Below are positions 1 through 6,385 of a stretch of DNA of 13,126 nt, in pieces. Under the pieces are notes generated by a model. It ran no database searches, had not been told where the DNA came from, and saw only the letters and a list, made by a program, of their open reading frames with translations. Within the stretch, counting starts at the first letter, position 1. Every line of letters begins with the position of its first letter. Source of the DNA: Microcaldota archaeon (GTDB lineage Archaea; Micrarchaeota; Micrarchaeia; Micrarchaeales; Micrarchaeaceae); the NCBI GenBank assembly GCA_021828345.1, contig JAJZJI010000026.1, positions 1 through 13,126 on the forward strand. Reading direction: 5' to 3'. A program made the translations under genes and the position numbers.

Positions 1-1
1 A

Positions 2-652
2 GTATCTGTTAATTTGCTAAGCGGAGCGGTGCCGCTTAATCTCATATTATTTGCTATACTAACTATAAGCATTGCGGAGTATGTACGCATAAAATACATA
101 AAAATAGAGGAAACTGATGAGGTAAATAATGCATTTAGTTATCTTATATTAATAATTGGAATCTACTTTGTGGTATATGGAATGATTTCATTGATAAATA
201 TGGATTCCACTGTGAGTACTATATCCTATTCAACCACATCAAATTTGGATCAGGCGATGATCGTCCCTACAACAATAATGGGCATTCTTGCGGTTATAAT
301 AGCTGTGGTCAAGATAAAGAGCAATGATACAATGGAGAATAGTTTTATAGGAATACCAGCATTTCTTGTTGGAATGTATGGTGTATTTTACAGTGCCGGC
401 ATGCTTAGTTATTCTTCGCAGAACAGTCTTATATTAATATTATTGGAAGCGGTATTTTTGGTAGGCGGAGTGGCTGGAATGTTATCTATGGTTCTTATAG
501 CAAAGAAGCGCAAAGGGATGGCAATATTGATATTTGTCCTTCTTATAATAACTGCGATAATTTCTGTATTCATAGGAATGTATTCTGTTTATCTAGGAAG
601 CGGATATATATGGCATACTAGCCCGTTCCCATCACCACTACAAGTTTTGTAG
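2..652 (+). CDS. Polytopic membrane protein, 5' end beyond window, C-terminus possibly frame-shifted
   Basis: The frame is open to the first base of the window. The only early start-like codon is a TTG at 14, and the first in-frame ATG lies well inside a membrane helix, so the true start is probably upstream. At least 212 residues are visible. They contain six hydrophobic helices at about residues 7-25, 39-61, 80-101, 112-131, 138-163 and 168-194 (counted from the TTG), joined by short polar loops. Three helices carry a similar G-x-Y aromatic pattern (GIYFVVYG, GMYGVFYS, GMYSVYLG), which suggests an internally repeated fold. The last residues after HTSP are not membrane-like. A neighbouring frame directly downstream encodes another hydrophobic helix, so a frameshift near 610-648 may have truncated the protein. 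Size and helix number recall archaeal DUF981-type membrane proteins, but I cannot confirm this. Function unknown. Confidence 0.7.
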   Translation, partial: VSVNLLSGAVPLNLILFAILTISIAEYVRIKYIKIEETDEVNNAFSYLILIIGIYFVVYGMISLINMDSTVSTISYSTTSNLDQAMIVPTTIMGILAVIIAVVKIKSNDTMENSFIGIPAFLVGMYGVFYSAGMLSYSSQNSLILILLEAVFLVGGVAGMLSMVLIAKKRKGMAILIFVLLIITAIISVFIGMYSVYLGSGYIWHTSPFPSPLQVL

Positions 653-660
653 TAAGTTTC

Positions 661-789
661 ATGCAAGGTTTCTTCTATAACTTCTTTTATGGTGCAGTTG
701 TACTCTTTGATTATATATTTAGTCGCATGCTATCTAAATACGCTGCAGATTTGCAGGAAAAGTATATATATTATATCGATATAATCTAA
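661..789 (+). CDS. 42-residue hydrophobic ORF: small membrane protein or displaced C-terminus of the upstream gene
   Basis: The frame runs ATG to TAA and encodes an aromatic-rich helix (FFYNFFYGAVVLFDYIF) followed by a charged tail ending in YIYYIDII. It begins 9 nt after the stop of the upstream membrane protein, in a different frame. That frame is open back to 622, inside the upstream gene, and there reads on into residues such as ITTTSFVVSFMQG, which would complete a further membrane helix. No convincing Shine-Dalgarno motif precedes the ATG. The simplest reading is that this is the C-terminal helix of the upstream protein, separated by a frameshift or sequence error. A separate small membrane protein is the alternative. 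The TATA box of the next gene lies inside its 3' end, which is unusual for an independent gene. Confidence 0.4.
   Translation: MQGFFYNFFYGAVVLFDYIFSRMLSKYAADLQEKYIYYIDII
760..770 (+). promoter_or_regulatory. TATA box for the gene at 794
   Basis: AAGTATATATA is centred about 28 nt before the ATG at 794. This is the spacing expected if transcription starts at or next to the start codon (leaderless mRNA). Confidence 0.6.
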
Positions 790-793
790 GATT

Positions 794-985
794 ATGAACA
801 AAAATATGCCTGGTATTGGTTTACGTATAGAGTCATCTAAAGAAACGACTTCAGATATTTCGGAGTCTTCCAAAAAGAGTCCGTTGCGTAGAAATATCTC
901 AGAAGAATCATTAGATGATGTATCTAGCGATGTTGAATCTTTTGAAGTAGATCCAAGAACTGTTATATATCCTGATACAGATTAG
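794..985 (+). CDS. Short Ser-rich charged protein, probably disordered
   Basis: This encodes 63 residues, about a quarter of them Ser or Thr and most of the rest charged. There is no hydrophobic core, membrane helix or Cys pair. The sequence alternates basic and acidic patches, for example SPLRRNISEESLDDVSSD, and ends in an acidic tail with VDPRTVIYPDTD. It is probably intrinsically disordered, and the Ser-Glu/Asp clusters could be phosphorylation sites (inference). A TATA box 28 nt upstream supports leaderless transcription from this ATG. The next gene starts 8 nt after its stop, has similar composition and is probably co-transcribed. I recognise no family. The good promoter spacing is the main reason to believe it is a gene. 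Confidence 0.55.
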   Translation: MNKNMPGIGLRIESSKETTSDISESSKKSPLRRNISEESLDDVSSDVESFEVDPRTVIYPDTD

Positions 986-993
986 TTGATTAA

Positions 994-1215
994 ATGGTAA
1001 CAAAAAAAACTAACTCTAATTATAAGAGTATGATAAGAAGGGAGCATTCGAGTGAAGAAGAATCAAAAAGAGCGGTTGGTTCAAAGAAAAATAACCAGAG
1101 GCGAACATTAAGCCCACGAGCTGAAACTAAATCAATGCAAAAATATATTGGTGGAGATAGCTCTGTATCACCAATTAATTGGTTATACGATCCTTCAGAT
1201 ACACTACTTTTATAG
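994..1215 (+). CDS. Short Ser/Lys/Arg-rich protein, probably disordered
   Basis: This encodes 73 residues rich in Ser, Lys, Arg and Glu with no hydrophobic segment except the last few residues (NWLYDPSDTLLL). It follows the previous gene by 8 nt. TTGAT lies 3 nt before the ATG and resembles the GTGAT Shine-Dalgarno core used elsewhere in the window, so the two genes probably form one transcript. Composition resembles that of its neighbour (RREHSSEEESK here, RRNISEESLDD there), and both end in a D-P containing tail, so they may be diverged relatives. Its stop codon lies within a long inverted repeat. No recognised family. Binding to an acidic or nucleic-acid partner is possible but unsupported. 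Confidence 0.5.
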   Translation: MVTKKTNSNYKSMIRREHSSEEESKRAVGSKKNNQRRTLSPRAETKSMQKYIGGDSSVSPINWLYDPSDTLLL

Positions 1216-1244
1216 TGATTTAATTATTCACTATAATATAGTAG
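1204..1244. repeat. Imperfect inverted repeat over a gene end and promoter
   Basis: TTATAGTGA at 1210-1218 is perfectly complementary to TCACTATAA at 1228-1236, with a 9-nt AT loop. Outside it, CTACT (1204-1208) pairs with AGTAG (1240-1244). The element contains the stop codon of the upstream gene and overlaps the TATA box of the downstream one. It could act as an RNA hairpin terminator, although no long T-run follows, or as a two-fold operator for a DNA-binding protein. Confidence 0.5.
1232..1240 (+). promoter_or_regulatory. TATA box for the gene at 1260
   Basis: TATAATATA is centred 24 nt before the ATG at 1260, which is consistent with a leaderless transcript. The box overlaps the right arm of the inverted repeat, so a protein bound to that repeat could block the promoter. 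Confidence 0.55.
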
Positions 1245-1259
1245 TTTGAAATTGGTATA

Positions 1260-1517
1260 ATGGATGAATTGAAGCGTTATGCTATAAGAAATTCTGGGCG
1301 TAATAAAATCAATAATATCAAAATGCTGCGCCGGGATATAACATCTATTTTTATTGGAACATTGGCTACTGATATAGCATTTGATATCACAACAAAATCT
1401 AAATTTTTGTCTATTGAAAATGCAAGTATAATATTAGGTTCTACGCTTTTTGGTGCTGGAATATTTTATACTGGAAAATTTTGCGTTGCTGAATACAAAA
1501 AATTTAAAAGAAAATAA
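1260..1517 (+). CDS. Small two-helix membrane protein
   Basis: This encodes 85 residues with a basic N-terminal stretch (about 1-25, ending KMLRRD). Two hydrophobic helices follow, near 27-43 and 55-73, joined by a short polar loop, and the tail is basic (EYKKFKRK). By the positive-inside rule both ends should be cytoplasmic, giving a helical hairpin in the membrane. The ATG is supported by a TATA box 24 nt upstream. The gene is probably monocistronic, because about 130 bp with a second promoter separate it from nrdA. No family recognised. Another small two-helix membrane protein occurs at 8151, but I see no convincing similarity between them. Confidence 0.6.
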   Translation: MDELKRYAIRNSGRNKINNIKMLRRDITSIFIGTLATDIAFDITTKSKFLSIENASIILGSTLFGAGIFYTGKFCVAEYKKFKRK

Positions 1518-1540
1518 GCAAATATCTAATCCGAGTGCAA

Positions 1541-1560
1541 AAAAAGTATATTATTTATAT
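1541..1560 (+). promoter_or_regulatory. Probable nrdAB promoter and start of a structured leader
   Basis: AAAAAGTATATTATTTATAT places transcription start near 1575-1590, giving a leader of about 60-75 nt. This is unusual here, where most genes are leaderless or nearly so. The downstream region holds GATTGC (1563-1568) complementary to GCAATC (1593-1598), an eight-T run at 1618-1625, and a strong GGGGGT ribosome binding site at 1641-1646 just before the ATG at 1650. The T-run in the leader could act as an attenuator-like pause or termination site, but this is not shown. Confidence 0.45.
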
Positions 1561-1649
1561 GCGATTGCTTTTGTAAATTAATAATCTTCAATGCAATCTA
1601 AGAATGCTTTAAATATGTTTTTTTTGTTATCCTTAACGAAGGGGGTAAA

Positions 1650-4508
1650 ATGGATGGCGATAAAAGTACTACGGATTTTTTTAGGAGTGTAAAAAAAAGA
1701 GACGGTTCTATAGTTGACTTTGACATTAACAAGGTGTCTAACGCTATAAGAAAGGCTGTTATGTCAACAAGAGGTAATACCGAAAATATAAACATAGAAA
1801 ATATAACAGAGCAGGTATTAAAATCAATTTCATCTCGTTATTCTTCATATAAAATACCTGATGTCGAGGGGGTGCAGGACATAGTAGAAACGACATTAAT
1901 GTCTGTAGGATTATATGATGTAGCAAAGTCCTATATACTCTATCGCGATAGGCGCAGAAGCATTAGGGAATCAAAAAAATTAGGTATAATAGAGAAGATA
2001 TCGAATGGGCAAATAAGTATAATAAAGCGTGATAATAGAAAGGAGGTATTTAGCGAAGCAAAATTGAAACGTTTCATCTCAAGGGTTTGCCTTGGCTATG
2101 AGGGTGTTGTGGATGTAGATCGCATAACAAAGCAATGCGAACTTGGCATATATAACGAAATAAAAAGTAAGGACCTTTCAAATTTAATGATCCTATCATT
2201 AAAGCAGTTTATAGAGGAGGATCCAATACCATATGCTGTTATAACCTCAAGGTTGTTCATATATTCATTATATAAAGATGTGATAAAATCAAAATTTGAT
2301 GGAGTTACTATAAAGGATGCATATAAAAATGCATTTAAGGATTCCATAAATAAAGGGGTTTCTCTTGGCATACTATCTAAAGAGATACTTAAGTTTGATT
2401 TAGATAAGATTTCCAATGCACTTGCTATGGATCGCGATGAGATAATAGCATATAGAGGCCTTCAGATATTATACGACAGGTATTTCATAAAAGATCCAAA
2501 CACACAGGAGGTATTAGAATTACCGCAATACTTTTGGATGCGTGTTGCAATGGGGCTATCAATAAATGAGAAGGATCCGGAGGCACATGCAATAGAATTC
2601 TATAATATGCTGTCTACATTAAGATTTGTTAGCTCAACGCCAACGCTCTTTCATTCAGGTTTTGTACATTCGCAGCTTAGCTCCTGTTATCTTACCACTG
2701 TAGAGGATGATCTTTCGCATATATTTAAATCAATAGCTGATAACGCTCAATTAGAAAAATGGTCTGGCGGTCTTGGTAATGATTGGACGAATATACGCGC
2801 AACAGGGGCGTATATAAAAAGTACTCATGTTGAGAGTCAGGGTGTAATACCATTTCTTAAAATAGCAAATGATACGACCCTTGCAATAAATAGGAGCGGG
2901 AAGAGGCGTGGCGCCACATGTGCATATCTGGAAATATGGCATGCTGATATATTGGATTTTATAGATCTTAGGCGCAATACCGGGGATGAGCGCAGAAGAA
3001 CGCACGATATGGATACCGCAAGTTGGATTCCAGATTTATTTATGAAACGCGTGATTGAGGATAAGGAATGGACATTATTCTCTCCTAATGAAACTCCAGA
3101 TCTACATCATATATATGGTAAAAAGTTTGAGGAGCGCTATATTGAATATGAGAGAATGGCAGCAGATAATAAAATGAAGATAGCTAGAAAGATATTAGCG
3201 CGAGACTTATGGAAAAAGATAATAACCTCTTTATTTGAAACAGGCCATCCTTGGATTGTGTTCAAAGATCCATCAAATATAAGATCCCCACAGGATCATG
3301 TTGGTGTTGTACATAGCTCTAATTTATGCACAGAAATAACGCTTAATACCTCAAAGGATGAGACAGCAGTTTGCAATTTAGGGTCTATAAATCTCTCAAA
3401 GCACATAAAGAATGGCACATTGGATTTGCAAATGCTCAAAGAGACTGTAGACATTGCCATGCGCATGCTAGATAATGTTATAGATATAAATTTTTACCCA
3501 ACAATAGAAGCAAAGAATTCTAATTTGCGTCACAGGCCCGTAGGGCTTGGTATAATGGGCTATCATGATGCATTATATCAGATGAATATAAATTTTGATT
3601 CTAATAAGGCACTAGAATTTGCCGATTATAGTATGGAGGCAATATCCTATTATGCAATACTTGCATCAACAAAGCTTGCATCTGAGCGTGGGGCGTATAG
3701 CACTTTTAAAGGTTCTAAATGGGATAGGGGCATATTGCCAATAGATACAATAGCCCTTTTAGGAGAGGAACGCGGTATGCCAATAGAAGTGGATACTAGT
3801 GCGCAGATGGATTGGTCGATTGTACGTAATGCCATAGCAAATAACGGTATGAGAAATTCCAATTGCCTTGCTATTGCGCCAACTGCAACAATTTCAAATA
3901 TTGCAGAGTGCTTCCCATCAATTGAGCCGGTATATAACAATTTATATGTAAAATCAAATATGAGTGGTGAATTCACTATAATAAATCAATATTTAATACA
4001 GGATTTGAAGTTGCATGGATTATGGAATAGAACGATACTAAATAAGATAAAGGAGAATGATGGAAGCATACAATCAATATCATTAATACCTAAAGAGATA
4101 AGGGATAAATATAAGACTGCATTTGAAATAGATCCAGAATGGGTAATAAAGGCTGCAGCAAGGCGCGGAAAATGGATAGATCAGAGCCAATCTCTAAATA
4201 TATTTACTAAAACAATATCTGGTAAGCACATTTCCGATACCTACATTAATGCATGGAAGATGGGTATAAAAACTACATACTATCTAAGGACGGAGGCCGC
4301 ATCATCTATTGAAAAGAGTACGGTTGATATAAATAATACCATAATTGAGCCTGATGGAACTCAGAAGAAAATAGAGGTATACGAATCCAATAATGGTTCA
4401 AGTGTGCAATTATCACAAGAGCAAGTACCTATACAATTAGATTCTAAATTTTGTAACATAAAAGGAAGGGAACTTTCAGATGGAGAGGTATGCGAATCTT
4501 GCCAATAG
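1650..4508 (+). CDS. nrdA: Ribonucleoside-diphosphate reductase large (catalytic) subunit, class I
   Basis: This subunit reduces ribonucleoside diphosphates to deoxyribonucleotides using a radical delivered by NrdB. At 952 residues it is longer than E. coli NrdA (761) and close to forms carrying two ATP-cone domains. Cone 1 spans about residues 12-105 (VKKRDGSIVDFD, intact). A more degenerate second cone follows at about 120-210 (ISIIKRDNRKEVF). The ten-stranded barrel contains the full catalytic set: C346 (SSCYL) and C575 (AVCNLGSINL) as the redox pair, N558-C560-E562 (NLCTE) with the thiyl cysteine, and Y877-Y878 (TTYYLRTEAA) of the radical path. The C-terminus ends in C948-E-S-C951, the flexible pair reduced by thioredoxin or glutaredoxin. 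No residue appears missing. GGGGGT just upstream supports the ATG. nrdB follows directly, so the two are co-transcribed. Confidence 0.97.
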   Translation: MDGDKSTTDFFRSVKKRDGSIVDFDINKVSNAIRKAVMSTRGNTENINIENITEQVLKSISSRYSSYKIPDVEGVQDIVETTLMSVGLYDVAKSYILYRDRRRSIRESKKLGIIEKISNGQISIIKRDNRKEVFSEAKLKRFISRVCLGYEGVVDVDRITKQCELGIYNEIKSKDLSNLMILSLKQFIEEDPIPYAVITSRLFIYSLYKDVIKSKFDGVTIKDAYKNAFKDSINKGVSLGILSKEILKFDLDKISNALAMDRDEIIAYRGLQILYDRYFIKDPNTQEVLELPQYFWMRVAMGLSINEKDPEAHAIEFYNMLSTLRFVSSTPTLFHSGFVHSQLSSCYLTTVEDDLSHIFKSIADNAQLEKWSGGLGNDWTNIRATGAYIKSTHVESQGVIPFLKIANDTTLAINRSGKRRGATCAYLEIWHADILDFIDLRRNTGDERRRTHDMDTASWIPDLFMKRVIEDKEWTLFSPNETPDLHHIYGKKFEERYIEYERMAADNKMKIARKILARDLWKKIITSLFETGHPWIVFKDPSNIRSPQDHVGVVHSSNLCTEITLNTSKDETAVCNLGSINLSKHIKNGTLDLQMLKETVDIAMRMLDNVIDINFYPTIEAKNSNLRHRPVGLGIMGYHDALYQMNINFDSNKALEFADYSMEAISYYAILASTKLASERGAYSTFKGSKWDRGILPIDTIALLGEERGMPIEVDTSAQMDWSIVRNAIANNGMRNSNCLAIAPTATISNIAECFPSIEPVYNNLYVKSNMSGEFTIINQYLIQDLKLHGLWNRTILNKIKENDGSIQSISLIPKEIRDKYKTAFEIDPEWVIKAAARRGKWIDQSQSLNIFTKTISGKHISDTYINAWKMGIKTTYYLRTEAASSIEKSTVDINNTIIEPDGTQKKIEVYESNNGSSVQLSQEQVPIQLDSKFCNIKGRELSDGEVCESCQ

Positions 4509-4511
4509 GTG
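4507..4511 (+). promoter_or_regulatory. Shine-Dalgarno motif that decides the nrdB start
   Basis: AGGTG overlaps the nrdA stop codon and lies 6 nt before the ATG at 4518. An alternative GTG start at 4509 abuts the nrdA stop, but its G-T-G is part of this motif. ATG 4518 is therefore the better start. The same GGTG-6-ATG arrangement is seen at 8141-8151. Confidence 0.6.
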
Positions 4512-4517
4512 CGAAGA

Positions 4518-5516
4518 ATGCCGAAATCAATATTAAATGCATCTGGAGTTGATCCAAATAAGATACTACCTATGAAATATATGTGGGCGCGAAAGCACTA
4601 CAAGAATGGTGTTGCAAATAATTGGGTACCGGAAGAGGTTGCAATGCAGGCGGATATAGAATTCTGGAAAAGTGGAAAATTATCTGATGATGAGCGCAGA
4701 ATGATTTTATGGAATTTAGGTTTTTTTTCCACAGCAGAGAGTTTGACTGCAAATAACATAGTTCTCTCAATATATCAACATGTAACAAATCCAGAATGTA
4801 GACAGTATCTTCTAAGGCAGGCATACGAGGAAGCAGTTCATACTGATACTTTTATATACTGCTGCGATTCTCTAGGCTTAAATCCGGATGAGATATACAA
4901 TATGTATCTTAATATACCAAGTATTAGTGCAAAGGACACATTTGTCATAGATATAACAAAATCAATACTTGATCCTAATTTTAAGACAAACAGTCAAGAG
5001 AATATACAGCGCTTTGTTAATGATCTTGTTGGATTTTATGTTATAATGGAGGGCATATTCTTTTATGCTGGCTTTGCTATGATGTTATCATTACAAAGAA
5101 GCAATAGGATGGTTGGTATCGCAGAGCAGTTTCAATTTATTCTTCGAGACGAATCTGTGCACCTTGCATTTGGTACAGATCTAATAAACACAATAGTTGA
5201 GGAGAATCCTGCAATATGGACTGAAGAGTTCAAAGAATCAATTGTAAAAAACATTAAAAAAGGTGTAGAGCTTGAATATCAATACGCAAAAGACTGCCTT
5301 CCAAAAGGTATTATGGGAATAAATGCGGATATAATACTTCATTATCTTGAATATATAGCGGATAGGCGACTAGAGCGCATAAACTTAAAGCGCGTGTATG
5401 GAACTGAAAATCCTTTCCCTTGGATGAGTGAAATAATCGATCTTAAAAAAGAGAAGAATTTTTTTGAGACACGCGTTACTGAATACAAAAATAGGGGATC
5501 GCTCGAATGGGACTGA
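4518..5516 (+). CDS. nrdB: Ribonucleotide reductase small subunit, class Ic type (Phe in place of radical Tyr)
   Basis: This is the metallocofactor subunit that starts radical transfer to NrdA. It has 332 residues from ATG 4518. The six metal ligands are all present (this numbering): E74 (STAES), E105 and H108 (YEEAVHTDTF), E178 (IMEGIFFY), E212 and H215 (RDESVH). The first ligand is Glu rather than the Asp of E. coli. Phe112 stands exactly four residues after H108, where E. coli NrdB has the radical Tyr122. Both features match the Chlamydia trachomatis class Ic enzyme, which uses a Mn(IV)/Fe(III) cofactor instead of a tyrosyl radical. The C-terminus (FFETRVTEYKNRGSLEWD) also resembles the Chlamydia type and keeps a Tyr for radical transfer. 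The gene is separated from the nrdA stop by only 9 nt holding its ribosome binding site, so the two form one operon. Confidence 0.96.
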   Translation: MPKSILNASGVDPNKILPMKYMWARKHYKNGVANNWVPEEVAMQADIEFWKSGKLSDDERRMILWNLGFFSTAESLTANNIVLSIYQHVTNPECRQYLLRQAYEEAVHTDTFIYCCDSLGLNPDEIYNMYLNIPSISAKDTFVIDITKSILDPNFKTNSQENIQRFVNDLVGFYVIMEGIFFYAGFAMMLSLQRSNRMVGIAEQFQFILRDESVHLAFGTDLINTIVEENPAIWTEEFKESIVKNIKKGVELEYQYAKDCLPKGIMGINADIILHYLEYIADRRLERINLKRVYGTENPFPWMSEIIDLKKEKNFFETRVTEYKNRGSLEWD

Positions 5517-5544
5517 TCTGCTAAAATTTAACTTAACTATCTAC

Positions 5545-5569
5545 TTTATTTTTAAGACTATATTTTTTT
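5545..5569 (+). terminator. T-rich terminator after nrdAB
   Basis: Two T-runs (TTTATTTTT and a run of seven T at 5563-5569) follow the nrdB stop by about 30-50 nt without a strong hairpin. This fits archaeal intrinsic termination at U-tracts. Confidence 0.45.
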
Positions 5570-5592
5570 GTCGATAATAACATAACGATAAC

Positions 5593-5600
5593 TATTTATA
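5593..5600 (+). promoter_or_regulatory. TATA box for the ankyrin-like gene
   Basis: TATTTATA predicts transcription start near 5620-5625. This lies after the ATG at 5605 and before the ATG at 5659, which argues for the downstream start. Confidence 0.4.
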
Positions 5601-5658
5601 TCTAATGGCTCACTACATAAAGGTCAGATACCTGATTATATTTAATTTAGGATGTTAT

Positions 5659-6345
5659 ATGCCGATAAAACAAATTGAACAGTATAATGTGGATATTAAT
5701 AAATATGTAAAACAGATAACGTATGAAGGTTTATCTTCAATACATCTATTTGATATAACCGCAAGAAGCAAATTACATGCAATAGCTGCACTTGGGAATA
5801 GCGCAGCATTAAATATATCATATGATAGAACGCCTCTAGGTCACCATATCCCATATTGTTGGGAGAGCATAGGTTTGTTTATAATAAATAATTTAAATAA
5901 TGGACATATACTTGAAATAGAGTCTGATAATGGAGATACTACTATTCATATTATCATAAAAAATTCAAGCAGGGCAAGGCGCGCTATACTTGAATGTAAA
6001 AATAAGGAATTATTAAAAAAAATAAACAGGAAAAGTGGAGTTTCCGTATCACATTTATTGGCATATGACGATTGGTCTGCATCATTTATTATAAATTCTA
6101 ATATGTATAAAAAAGAACTTTTGAGGCGCGATCATAATGGGTCTACGGTGTCGCATTGGATTGCAAGGCATTCGTTAAAAGGAACATTAAGCATGTTAAA
6201 TAAATTAGAGTATGGGCTTGATGTAGATAAGAACTTTTTTGAATATATATTAAGGCAAAAAGACAACAATGGCGAGACTGTTAAAGATATTATAAAAAGA
6301 AGATGGATGAATAATCTAAGTTTGTACGATCTAATTAGACCATAA
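5659..6345 (+). CDS. Ankyrin-like helical repeat protein
   Basis: This encodes 228 residues from ATG 5659. A longer form from ATG 5605 is possible but would start upstream of the predicted transcription start. The protein carries at least four degenerate units with an ankyrin-like turn, Asn/Asp-x-x-Gly-x-Thr/Ser-x-x-His: DNGDTTIHIII, KSGVSVSHLLAY, DHNGSTVSHWIARHS and DNNGETVKDIIKRR. They are spaced about 30-45 residues apart and separated by helical segments such as ALGNSAALNIS. Ankyrin arrays bind other proteins, so a scaffolding or host/partner-interaction role is likely, but no partner is evident. There is no signal peptide or membrane helix, so a cytoplasmic location is predicted. The repeats diverge strongly from consensus, and a structure-based search would be needed to exclude another solenoid family. 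It is followed by the diguanylate cyclase gene, which has its own TATA box. Confidence 0.65.
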   Translation: MPIKQIEQYNVDINKYVKQITYEGLSSIHLFDITARSKLHAIAALGNSAALNISYDRTPLGHHIPYCWESIGLFIINNLNNGHILEIESDNGDTTIHIIIKNSSRARRAILECKNKELLKKINRKSGVSVSHLLAYDDWSASFIINSNMYKKELLRRDHNGSTVSHWIARHSLKGTLSMLNKLEYGLDVDKNFFEYILRQKDNNGETVKDIIKRRWMNNLSLYDLIRP

Positions 6346-6347
6346 TG

Positions 6348-6358
6348 TTTAAATATTA
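6348..6358 (+). promoter_or_regulatory. TATA box for the GGDEF gene
   Basis: TTTAAATATTA is centred about 33 nt before the TTG start at 6386, predicting a leader of only a few nucleotides. Confidence 0.4.
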
Positions 6359-6385
6359 TCTAAATTACCTTAGTAATGCAATAAG

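Noticed and set aside
2096..4824. Several minus-strand open frames inside nrdA and nrdB
   Set aside because: They lie opposite strongly conserved reductase coding sequence and have no promoter or ribosome binding site.
5605..5658. N-terminal extension of the ankyrin-like protein
   Set aside because: The ATG at 5605 is only a few nucleotides after the TATA box and thus upstream of the predicted transcription start.
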